A DNA stretch of 64,000 bases from Mesorhizobium sp. GbtcB19 (GTDB lineage: Bacteria > Pseudomonadota > Alphaproteobacteria > Rhizobiales > Rhizobiaceae): assembly GCF_019091085.1 (NCBI RefSeq), contig NZ_JAGXJY010000026.1, forward strand, positions 1 through 64,000, in the 5' to 3' direction. The notes beneath the pieces were generated by a model. That model searched no databases. It was not told where the DNA came from and saw only the letters and a list, made by a program, of their open reading frames with translations. Below, one piece after another: positions 8,637-15,602 of this stretch. Position numbers and translations under genes: made by a program. Position 1 is the first letter of the stretch, and every line of letters starts with the position of its first letter.

Positions 8637-9647
8637 TCAAGGCGACGCCTTCTTCTGTTCTTTCTTCAGAAAGATATCGAGATACTGGCCAAGTTCGGCC
8701 AGCCCTTCAGCGCTCATGTTCTCGGGGAAAATTAGCGTTACGTCCCCTTCGTCTACGGGGAAAACGGCCTTTCGAGAACCCTTTTTCACTTCAACAGCCA
8801 GAGCGGGCAGACCGGGTCGATTGATCACAGCATCAAAAAGATGCTGCGGCATCGTCGGGGGCGTAGGAGGCGTTGGCGGTAGAGGAATAGGGGATGGTTC
8901 CATGACTTTGACCTCGCTTACCGGAACCCCCGACATCCCTTGGTCGGTAAAGACCCATTGGCTATCTGCCGAAAACCCTAGGACGGTCGCACCTTGTGGA
9001 AACTGGTCGACACCTTGACTGGTCCACTGAATCCTATTGCCGACCTTGATGTCGGGCGGTTGCTTCTCTACGCCGAGATTGTGATTCTGGTCGCCATTTT
9101 TGTCCACATTTCTATCAGGCTCATATAGCCCGATGTATTTGGCTGTCTCCTTAAATTGAGCCAGCAGTTCATTGGCTGCATCCTTGTTGAACTCAAGATC
9201 GAAGACCAAAAAATGCACGACGGAGCCATCAGAGGCCAACCCCGTGGGGTAGTGCTCATACAAAGATTTGTGAGCTGCTGGGCTCAGAGCGACCTTTCGT
9301 ACGAGCAGCTTCTTTTCGGTGTCATCTTCGCGAGTATCGAGCAAAATGCGTCGCGCGATTTCAGAGACCCTGACCTTACGAGCGTCGCCGTCGCCTTGGA
9401 CTTCGATCAGCCCGTAGTATTTAAGCGTGGCAAGGGTCTGACGCGCGCCGCTACTCTTGGCGCTATAGCCCCAAGCGGCTGTAGCCGATGACAGCGGCGC
9501 TGCATAGGCGCCCTCCCTGTCATAGAGAGCCCTAGTTTTCTCAATGGCCTTCTGGACACTGATGAAGGGGTAAGAGGGGCTCCGCCCAACCTTGCGCTTC
9601 TGCGTGCCTTTGGTCTCTGCATTAGTGGTCTCAGTCTGGTCAGACAT
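8637..9647 (-). CDS. Predicted winged-helix protein, low-GC patch
   Basis: 336 aa from the ATG at 9647, which has GGAGG five bases upstream; a longer reading to 9785 lacks support. Residues 22-105 look like a winged-helix domain: an ISVQKAIEKTRALYD helix, then WGYSAKSSGARQTLATLKYYGLIE, then a VRVSEIARRIL helix. The middle is acidic and lysine-rich; near residue 265 a PPTPPTPPT linker precedes a short beta-rich C-terminal region ending in a lysine tail. It is probably a nucleic-acid-binding or regulatory protein of unknown partner. Codon use is more AT-rich than in neighbours. The family resemblance is by eye only and no specific function is claimed. Confidence 0.65.
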   Translation of the reverse strand: MSDQTETTNAETKGTQKRKVGRSPSYPFISVQKAIEKTRALYDREGAYAAPLSSATAAWGYSAKSSGARQTLATLKYYGLIEVQGDGDARKVRVSEIARRILLDTREDDTEKKLLVRKVALSPAAHKSLYEHYPTGLASDGSVVHFLVFDLEFNKDAANELLAQFKETAKYIGLYEPDRNVDKNGDQNHNLGVEKQPPDIKVGNRIQWTSQGVDQFPQGATVLGFSADSQWVFTDQGMSGVPVSEVKVMEPSPIPLPPTPPTPPTMPQHLFDAVINRPGLPALAVEVKKGSRKAVFPVDEGDVTLIFPENMSAEGLAELGQYLDIFLKKEQKKASP

Positions 9648-9897
9648 TCTGTCCTCCATCCGCAGCTTCCTAGCCTCGATACAGGAAAAGGCTAGAAAAG
9701 TCAAAAAGTGAATATGACCAAACGCAAGGCTTGCATTATGACCCGATTGCCGACAGGATGCACCGTGTGGAGATTCGCTCCGCACGGCGCATCAAGTAAG
9801 GTTATCGGTATGGAACCCATATAGCTTGACCGCTTCCTGATCTGACGAGGTCTTGCACACCTGATCAGCTTCAGCAGCCGCCACTGGGCGGTGGGGT

Positions 9898-9970
9898 CGG
9901 GGCGGGAATGCCCCGTCTCCAAACTGACCCGGAAATGGTTCCGGGTCACAACTCGCGACCGATTTCGGTC
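9898..9970. other. Three consecutive hairpins upstream of a 69-aa ORF
   Basis: Within 73 bases lie three perfect inverted repeats: CGGGGC/GCCCCG (9898-9903 with 9910-9915), GACCCGGAA/TTCCGGGTC with loop ATGG (9926-9947), and GACCGA-TT-TCGGTC (9957-9970). They lie in the gap 9648-10051, about 80 bases before the small gene at 10052. They could form a structured leader or be binding sites; the rest of the gap shows nothing. Confidence 0.5.
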
Positions 9971-10051
9971 ACACTTACAGGACGACAATGATTCATCTGC
10001 GAATCGGCGTCAACCGGTATTCGGTCGTACCCTTTCACGAAAGGAAAGGAA

Positions 10052-10261
10052 ATGAACGACCGTAAGGTTACGCCGGATATGGTCCCGGTCATTAAGTTGG
10101 CCCGTCATCTGAATATCCCGTATTCGTGGATTTCGGGCTACTACCCCGGCCTCAACTTTGGCCGGATTGCTGACGTGATGGCGGGGCGCTTGTTCCCCGA
10201 AATTCCGCCGGCGGCAGAACTTCCCCCTGATTTCCCTTTGCCGGGATCGGCGGCGGCTTAA
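10052..10261 (+). CDS. Small hypothetical protein, helix-turn-helix-like
   Basis: 69 aa with a strong ribosome site (AAGGAAAGG). The central part KLARHLNIPYSWISGYYPGLNFGRIADVMAGRLFP looks like two short helices that might form a helix-turn-helix. The C-terminal 20 residues are proline- and alanine-rich. I do not recognise the family. It closes the low-GC patch that starts after lepA and follows a cluster of hairpins, so a small regulator of mobile origin is possible but unproven. Confidence 0.5.
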   Translation: MNDRKVTPDMVPVIKLARHLNIPYSWISGYYPGLNFGRIADVMAGRLFPEIPPAAELPPDFPLPGSAAA

Positions 10262-10373
10262 CTCGAAAACGGGATTGGGGCGGCCTACTGGTCGCCCCCT
10301 TTCAGTCGTCAGAGCCTCCCTTCACCAGCCCCCCACCTCGTTGTATCCTCTCCCCAGCTTGGGGAGACATCGC

Positions 10374-10886
10374 ATGCGCTCCACCTCAGACACCGCCGCC
10401 GCGATCGGCCTCGCCATCGGCGGCGCGCTGGGCATGGCGGGCACATTCGTCGCCAGCGATGCGCTGCGCGAGACGCTGTGGACCATCGACGGCGTGGGCG
10501 TCGTCGTCGCCGCGGCGCTGCTGACGATGAAATACCAGCGGCGCGGCAACGACCTCGTCGCGGCCGGCTTCCTCACTTTCCTCGCCGGCGAAAGCCTGCT
10601 TCTCGCCGGCAATGCGGCGGGGTTGCAGGCCAGCGTGCCTTCCTATGCCGGCGGCATCGCGCTGTGGGCGGCGGGGCTGGTCATGGTCAGCGCGCCAGCC
10701 ACTTTCGCGCTGTGGATGCGGCTCACGGCTTTCGTCGCCGCCGTGCTGTTCGCCGTCTCGGTCCTGATGATCCTGTGGGGCGCGCCGCTTTTGCCCACCT
10801 CGGCGCCACTGCCGGCGCTGGGCTATCCGTTCCTGGTTCTGACCTTCATCGGCTGGATCTGGACGCTGCTGAAGCCGGAGCGGTAA
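10374..10886 (+). CDS. Hypothetical membrane protein
   Basis: 170 aa from the ATG at 10374, which has GGGGAGA seven bases upstream; the in-frame extension to 10275 is not supported. Five hydrophobic segments (approximately residues 8-25, 37-52, 58-80, 86-105 and 110-165 in part) make it an integral inner-membrane protein. There are no catalytic motifs. It ends with a basic KPER tail. The neighbour at 10922 is also a membrane protein and starts 36 bases later, so co-transcription is likely. Confidence 0.75.
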   Translation: MRSTSDTAAAIGLAIGGALGMAGTFVASDALRETLWTIDGVGVVVAAALLTMKYQRRGNDLVAAGFLTFLAGESLLLAGNAAGLQASVPSYAGGIALWAAGLVMVSAPATFALWMRLTAFVAAVLFAVSVLMILWGAPLLPTSAPLPALGYPFLVLTFIGWIWTLLKPER

Positions 10887-10921
10887 GGATAGGCGCGATC
10901 GTTCGCGGCTTGGGGGTCAGC

Positions 10922-11623
10922 TTGCGCAAATTGTTGTTCGTCAGTCTTTGCCTCGACTTCGTTTGGGTGAATGCAGCCGTCGTGCTCGTCGTCCGGCTGT
11001 TCCCGGGAATTGCCGAGACCGTGCTGGGACAGCCGACATCCTGGGCGGCGCGCCAGGTCCTTTCGCTGATCCTGCTCAGTCTCATGCGGGTGGCAAACGC
11101 CTCGATCGGCGAATGGCTGCTGGCTTATGCGCGGACCGAGCCACCCGGCCGGCGCCAGTGGGCCAACCTTTTGCTTGGCACGCTCGGCTTCGGGTCCGGC
11201 ATCTGGTACCTGCTCCAGCTCACCGAGCCCGGCGATACCACGCCGTTCCTGTTCATGGTCGAGAACACGCCGTTGAAGCTCGCGGCGGTGGCGGTCTTCA
11301 GCGCCTGCTACAGCTGGTGCGGCGCAATGCTGCTGCGCTTCGAGCCGAGGGCGAAATTCTACAACGTCCTGCTGTTCGTCTCGATAATCCCGTTGACCGC
11401 CATCAACGTCATCTTTTCCCGTGACGCGATGATCGCCACCATGGTGGCGCGCGCCGCCAGCAAGGGTCGGTCCTTCCCGGTGGAAAAAGCCGAGGCCTAT
11501 GTCCGCGTGTCGCTCTATTTCACCGTCCTGCTGATCGCGATCATGCTGACGCTGCTCTATTTCTGCCGCGAACGGCCCGCCGCCGAAAGACCGCTCGAAG
11601 GCGCGCAAGGCGGCGAGGTGTAG
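10922..11623 (+). CDS. Hypothetical multi-spanning membrane protein
   Basis: About 233 aa. No ATG fits; the best start is TTG at 10922 with GGGGG five bases upstream, and TTG 10910 is the alternative. Five or six membrane helices alternate with short charged loops; the segments NAAVVLVVRLFPG, LLLGTLGFGSGIWYLL, LLFVSIIPLTAINVIF and LYFTVLLIAIMLTLLYF are clear. No family is recognised. The gene follows another small membrane protein by 36 bases and precedes a third, so these three may form a transcription unit of unknown function. Confidence 0.65.
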   Translation: MRKLLFVSLCLDFVWVNAAVVLVVRLFPGIAETVLGQPTSWAARQVLSLILLSLMRVANASIGEWLLAYARTEPPGRRQWANLLLGTLGFGSGIWYLLQLTEPGDTTPFLFMVENTPLKLAAVAVFSACYSWCGAMLLRFEPRAKFYNVLLFVSIIPLTAINVIFSRDAMIATMVARAASKGRSFPVEKAEAYVRVSLYFTVLLIAIMLTLLYFCRERPAAERPLEGAQGGEV

Positions 11624-11663
11624 CCCTCTCGACTCGAACCGTTTCCGGGCTCAATCTCGTCCG

Positions 11664-12173
11664 ATGGCCGCGCCGCTCGAAATCCGCAACAGCCCGTCGG
11701 GAAAGATTCTTCCCGCCCTCGGGCCGTTCCTGATCGGCGGCATTTTCGGCTTCGGCGCGCTGCAGGGCGTGGCTTCGGGCGCCGATGGCGGGCATGTGCT
11801 GTGGATCGCGCTGCTCTGCGCCGCCTGCCTCGGCCTCGGCGCCTTCATCGCGCGCGGCGCCTTCGACACCTCGGTCAAGGTGACCTTGGACCAGCGCGGT
11901 TTCCGCGATGTCCGCGCCGGTGACGTGCTGGTGCCGTGGAGCAAGGTGAAGAGCGTGCGCCTCGCCGCCGGCGGCAAGGGCGCGGCCATGCTCAATTTCG
12001 AACTCACCGAGGAGCCGCCCGACGAGATCAGATACTCATCCGCCAACGCCTTCGGCCTGATGCCCTTCGGCAAGACCACCGTGCACATGGAAATCTCGTC
12101 GCTCGACGTGCACGGCCAGGACCTGGTCGACGCGGTGCGGAAGTTTGCGCCGCATGTGGTGGTGAGGCGGTAG
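11664..12173 (+). CDS. Hypothetical protein with two membrane helices and a PH-like tail
   Basis: 169 aa. Two hydrophobic helices (about residues 17-35 and 43-63) form a hairpin; the following 100 residues, starting SVKVTLDQRGFRDVRAGDVLVPWSKVKSV, read like a bacterial PH-type beta barrel that sits on the cytoplasmic face. Such proteins are common and mostly uncharacterised (STM3941-like layout). The gene lies 40 bases after the preceding membrane protein. The start ATG is the only good choice although its ribosome site is weak. Confidence 0.75.
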   Translation: MAAPLEIRNSPSGKILPALGPFLIGGIFGFGALQGVASGADGGHVLWIALLCAACLGLGAFIARGAFDTSVKVTLDQRGFRDVRAGDVLVPWSKVKSVRLAAGGKGAAMLNFELTEEPPDEIRYSSANAFGLMPFGKTTVHMEISSLDVHGQDLVDAVRKFAPHVVVRR

Positions 12174-12212
12174 CAATCACTCCCGTTTCAGAACGGGGCG
12201 CCGGAACTGCTG

Positions 12213-12536
12213 ATCTCCCCCTTTGTTGGGGGGAGATGTCCGGCAGGACAGAGGGGCGCGCGAAGGAACGCGGCGCTCGCACGTTCGAGATTCCTCGCCC
12301 CACGAAGTGGGGAGAGGTGGCTCGGCGAAGCCGAGACGGAGAGGGGAGCACCCTACGAAGGCCCCCGCTCCGTCCGCTTCGCGGCCACCTCTCCCCCGCC
12401 TTTGGCGGGGGCGAGGAACCCAAGCTTTGCAATGTCGGCGGGACAGCGCCCCCCTCTGGCCTGCCGGGCTTTCGTAGCTCGGAAAGCCAAGCAATTGGCT
12501 TCCCGTCCGCTCCTCAACCCCCACAAGGGGGGAGAT
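12213..12536. repeat. Composite palindrome: repeat A inside an outer inverted repeat
   Basis: Same nesting as 4426-4700. The family A palindrome is at 12291-12421; the outer arms begin ATCTCCCCC at 12213 and end GGGGGGAGAT at 12536. The right arm is broken by about 50 extra bases that contain two small hairpins, CTTTCGTAGCTCGGAAAG and GCCAAGCAATTGGC. It accounts for the gene-free stretch 12174-12577. Confidence 0.8.
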
Positions 12537-12577
12537 TACTCACTCCACCCGTGCTCTACTCCCATGGGGACCTCGCC

Positions 12578-12925
12578 ATGATTCGCGCTCTGCTCGCCTT
12601 CCTCCTCCTCACCTCGCCGGCCTTCGCCGCCGACATGTCGGTGTTCGTGCGCAACAAGCGCTCGGACGGTGTGGCGCTGGAACTGTTCAGCCGCGACAGC
12701 GGCAAAGTCTGGCCGGGCGACGACAAGGTCTACCTCATCCGCCCGAAGGCGCGGAAATCCGTGCCGATCTCCTGCGAGCCGGGCGAGCACATCTGCTGGG
12801 GCGCCTGGGTCGACGGCAACGACCAGGTCTCCGCCGGCGTCGGCCCCGACAACGACCAGCCCTGCGACACCTGCTGCTTCATCTGCACCGAGCATTCCAC
12901 CGAGACGGTGGACCTGGCGGAGTAG
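12578..12925 (+). CDS. Secreted six-cysteine protein, copy 1
   Basis: 115 aa. Residues 1-18 form a signal peptide (TSPAFA|AD). The mature domain of about 97 residues has six cysteines at 66, 73, 96, 99, 100 and 103 with the core VWPGD, PISC..GE.IC.GAWVDG and GVGP.N. The protein at 13645 has the same cysteine spacing (7, 23, 3, 1, 3), so the two are paralogues. The pattern suggests three disulfides or a small metal or cluster site in the periplasm; no known family is recognised. The stop is 16 bases before the inverted repeat that opens the first DUF559 cassette. Confidence 0.8.
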   Translation: MIRALLAFLLLTSPAFAADMSVFVRNKRSDGVALELFSRDSGKVWPGDDKVYLIRPKARKSVPISCEPGEHICWGAWVDGNDQVSAGVGPDNDQPCDTCCFICTEHSTETVDLAE

Positions 12926-12940
12926 CGCGGTGCGCCCTTG

Positions 12941-13522
12941 CCTTCCCCCCTTGTGGGGGAAGGTGGATCGGCGCGTCAGCGCCGAGACGGATGAGGGGTG
13001 TTCCAGCGGAGTGAGACGCTGGATATTGAGTGATCACCAAGATTGGCTAAGTCTTCCGCCATGCCCCATCAGCCTGTAACCCCGGCCAAACGCAAATTCG
13101 CCCGGTCGATGCGCCGCGAGCCGACAGAGGCGGAAGACCGCCTGTGGCACGAACTACGCGGCCGGCGTCTGGATAGCATCAAGTTCAAGCGGCAGGTGCC
13201 GGTAGGCAGGTTCGTCGCGGATTTCCTCTGCGCCGAGGCTCGGCTCATTGTCGAAATCGACGGCAGCCAGCACGCGGAATCGCGTCGCGACAAGGAGCGC
13301 GACGCCGAACTGAAGGCCAGGGGCTTTCGCGTGCTGCGGTTCTGGAATGACGACATTCTGAAAGAACTCGACGCGGTATGCGATACGATCATCGCCTATG
13401 TGCGGGACGAGAGTCTGCAGCCCTGGCGGTAGTGGTGCATCGGGCTCTTTGCCAAGCTGGAGCACCCCTCATCCGTCTCGGCGCTGCGCGCCGAGCCACC
13501 TTCTCCCACAAGGGGAGAAGGG
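12941..13522 (+). mobile_element. DUF559 cassette 1 with terminal inverted repeats
   Basis: A 582-bp unit made of an inverted 67-bp repeat at each end (12941-13007 and 13456-13522, roughly 60 of 67 bases matching) around one DUF559 gene. The arms are family B repeats, themselves palindromic (TCGGCGCG..CGCGCCGA and CTTCTCCC..GGGGAGAAG). A second unit of the same structure is at 14029-14607. Calling it mobile is inference from structure; no target-site duplication was established. Confidence 0.5.
13061..13432 (+). CDS. DUF559 endonuclease-like protein, copy 1
   Basis: 123 aa. DUF559 is a PD-(D/E)xK domain related to very-short-patch-repair endonucleases. Here the motif residues are E24 in PTEAEDRLW, D54 in FVADF, E65 and D67 in VEIDGSQH, and H71; the LRFWNDDIL helix is typical of the family. 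Nuclease activity is inferred, not shown. The start ATG at 13061 is chosen because alignment with copy 2 begins there; a start at 13043 would add six unaligned residues. About 111 of 123 residues match copy 2 by eye. The gene lies between two inverted family B repeats, with 53 bases from the left arm to the ATG. Confidence 0.9.
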   Translation: MPHQPVTPAKRKFARSMRREPTEAEDRLWHELRGRRLDSIKFKRQVPVGRFVADFLCAEARLIVEIDGSQHAESRRDKERDAELKARGFRVLRFWNDDILKELDAVCDTIIAYVRDESLQPWR

Positions 13523-13644
13523 AAAGTCGCGCCAAATCCCCCAAATTCGGTCAGCTATTTTCGCCCCCACCCCTTGGCATCGCCCCACGCCATGCCATCA
13601 TCCCGTCATCGGCCGTGGGGGCCGATTCGACCTCGGGGGTTACC

Positions 13645-14016
13645 ATGTCCATTCTCTTCGCGCGCCGCGTTGCCGCCGCGCTTTCGCTTGCCGTCCTCAT
13701 CGCGCCCGCCGCCCATGCCGGCGACGTCACCTTCCAGATCAAGAACAGCCACCCCAACGCCATGCGGGTCGAGCTCTACAGCCAGGACCGCGACTATGTC
13801 TGGCCGGGCGACGGCAAGGATTTCTACCTCGACGACGGCGAGACCAAGCAATTGCCGATCTCCTGCAACGAGGGCGAAAAGATCTGCTACGGCGCCTGGG
13901 TCGACGGCGACGAGAGCACCTATTGGGGCGTCGGCCCCAACAACAAGGAAACCTGCGAGGACTGCTGCTACACCTGCAGCGGCGGCCAGACCGAGGAGAT
14001 CGACCTGCAGGAGTGA
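13645..14016 (+). CDS. Secreted six-cysteine protein, copy 2
   Basis: 123 aa with a signal peptide ending AAHA|GD around residue 25. Cysteines at 74, 81, 104, 107, 108 and 111 have the same spacing as in the copy at 12578, with conserved VWPGD and GAWVDG; overall identity is much lower than between the neighbouring DUF559 copies. It is probably periplasmic, and no family is recognised. The stop lies 12 bases before the left repeat of the second DUF559 cassette, mirroring copy 1, so gene plus cassette form a tandemly duplicated unit. The ribosome site is weak (GGGGGTTACC). Confidence 0.8.
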   Translation: MSILFARRVAAALSLAVLIAPAAHAGDVTFQIKNSHPNAMRVELYSQDRDYVWPGDGKDFYLDDGETKQLPISCNEGEKICYGAWVDGDESTYWGVGPNNKETCEDCCYTCSGGQTEEIDLQE

Positions 14017-14028
14017 GGGGGGCCCTTC

Positions 14029-14607
14029 CCCTTCTCCCCTTGTGGGAGAAGGTGGCTCGGCGCGCAGCGCCGAGACGGATGAGGGGTGTTCCAGCGGAGT
14101 GCGACGCCGGATGTTCAAGTCCACAACATTGGCTACTCTTCCGTCATGCCGCACCAGCCCGTAACCCCGGTCAAACGCAATTTCGCCCGGTCGATGCGCC
14201 GCGAGCCGACGGAGGCGGAAGATCGCCTGTGGCAGGAGCTGCGCGGCCGCCGTCTCGACAACATCAAGTTCCGGCGTCAGGTGCCGATGGGCCGGTACGT
14301 GGCCGACTTTGTCTGCGCCGAAGCCAGGCTCATCGTGGAAATCGACGGCAGCCAGCATGCGGAGTCGCGCCATGACCAGGAACGCGACGCCGAATTGAAG
14401 GCGAGGGGTTTCCGGGTGCTGCGTTTCTGGAATGAAGACGTTCTGAAAGAGCTCGATGCGGTGTGCGACACCATCATTGCCTATGTGCGCGATGAGAGTC
14501 TGCAGCCCTGGCGATGATGCCGGCCGGACGTATTGGCCAAGCTGGAGCACCCCTCATCCGTCTCGGCGCTGCGCGCCAAGCCACCTTCTCCCACAAGGGG
14601 AGAAGGG
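14029..14607 (+). mobile_element. DUF559 cassette 2 with terminal inverted repeats
   Basis: A 579-bp unit with inverted 67-bp arms at 14029-14095 and 14541-14607 flanking the second DUF559 gene, in the same orientation as cassette 1. The arms match those of cassette 1 closely. The right end lies 72 bases before the CDGSH-protein gene. Confidence 0.5.
14146..14517 (+). CDS. DUF559 endonuclease-like protein, copy 2
   Basis: 123 aa, all family residues kept (E24, D54, E65, D67, H71). It differs from copy 1 at about 12 positions, mostly conservative (K/R, I/V, D/E), a pattern that suggests selection to keep the protein functional rather than decay. The start at 14146 aligns with copy 1; a reading from 14086 adds 20 unsupported residues. 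It sits centrally in the second inverted-repeat cassette. Confidence 0.9.
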   Translation: MPHQPVTPVKRNFARSMRREPTEAEDRLWQELRGRRLDNIKFRRQVPMGRYVADFVCAEARLIVEIDGSQHAESRHDQERDAELKARGFRVLRFWNEDVLKELDAVCDTIIAYVRDESLQPWR

Positions 14608-14678
14608 GAAACCCAGCTTGACGCCCCTCTCACCCGCGCCCTAGCCTCGTCTCCACCCCAACAGGAGACCCCACCCAA

Positions 14679-15305
14679 ATGGCAGGCACGGTCGAAGGCG
14701 AGAAGATCGACGTTTCCTTCAGCGGCAAGCGCTGCATCCATTCGCGCAATTGCGTGCTCGGCAACCCGCATGTCTTCGTGCCCAACGCGCCGGGCGAATG
14801 GATCCACCCGGAGGCGGCGAGCGTCGAGCAGGTGGTGGCGCTGGCGGAGAATTGCCCGTCCGGCGCCATCACGTATCATCGCAAGGATGGCGGGCCGCAG
14901 GAGAAGCCGCCGGTGGTCAACACGGTGCGCCTGCGGGAAAACGGCCCGCTGGCGGTGCATGCCGAGATCGTGCTCGGCGACGAAACCTTCTTCCGCGCCA
15001 CGCTCTGCCGCTGCGGCCTGTCGCAGAACAAGCCGTTCTGCGACAACAGCCATATCAAGGCCGGTTTCACCGCCACCGGCGAGCCGCCGCTCAAGGAAGC
15101 GCAGGTGCTGGAAGCGCGGGACGGCCCGCTAAAGGTGACGCCCACGGTCAACGGCCCGCTCAAAGTGGAAGGCAATGCCGAGATCGTCACGGGTACGGGG
15201 CATACGATCGCCCGCACCACGAAGGTGTTCCTGTGCCGCTGCGGGCATTCGGCCAACAAGCCGTTTTGCGACGGGAGCCACAAGCGGGTGGGGTTCGTGG
15301 GGTAG
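14679..15305 (+). CDS. Iron-sulfur protein with two CDGSH domains
   Basis: 208 aa. Residues 10-75 resemble the mono-cluster ferredoxin-like domain (Cys-x5-Cys in RCIHSRNC and a later NCPSGAI). Two CDGSH-type zinc-finger motifs follow, CRCG..NKPFCDNSH around 108-122 and CRCG..NKPFCDGSH around 188-202, each expected to bind one 2Fe-2S cluster with three Cys and one His. Such proteins are thought to act in electron transfer or iron-sulfur homeostasis; no partner is encoded next to it. The ATG follows an AGGAG site. It is cytosolic, with no signal or membrane segment. Confidence 0.92.
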   Translation: MAGTVEGEKIDVSFSGKRCIHSRNCVLGNPHVFVPNAPGEWIHPEAASVEQVVALAENCPSGAITYHRKDGGPQEKPPVVNTVRLRENGPLAVHAEIVLGDETFFRATLCRCGLSQNKPFCDNSHIKAGFTATGEPPLKEAQVLEARDGPLKVTPTVNGPLKVEGNAEIVTGTGHTIARTTKVFLCRCGHSANKPFCDGSHKRVGFVG

Positions 15306-15308
15306 TTT

Positions 15309-15512
15309 CCTTCTCCCCGTTTCACGGGGAGAAGGTGCCCGAAGGGCGGATGAGGGGCAGCGCCAGCGTCTCAAAACTTGGGTTCCTCGCCCCCGCCAAA
15401 GGCGGGGGAGAGGTGGCCGCGAAGCGGACGGAGCGGGGGCCTTCGTAGGGCGCTCCCCTCTCCGACTCGGCTTCGCCGAGCCACCTCTCCCCACTTCGTG
15501 GGGCGAGGAACC
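15309..15512. repeat. Family B element and full family A palindrome
   Basis: A solo family B repeat at 15309-15364 (CTTCTCCCCG..CGGGGAGAAG, GCCCGAAGGGC) is followed by a complete family A palindrome at 15380-15512. They fill most of the gap 15306-15602. Confidence 0.8.
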
Positions 15513-15602
15513 TACTTCCACCTCTGGCCCATCCCTCCCGTCTTTATCCATCCGTTGGTATCGGCTAAGGGCTTCGCGACAAAGCCACGCCCGGACCTTT
15601 CC

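Noticed and set aside
15378..15602. N-terminal extension of the hydantoinase-type protein
   Set aside because: The extra 75 residues translate the family A repeat; the conserved protein begins at 15603.
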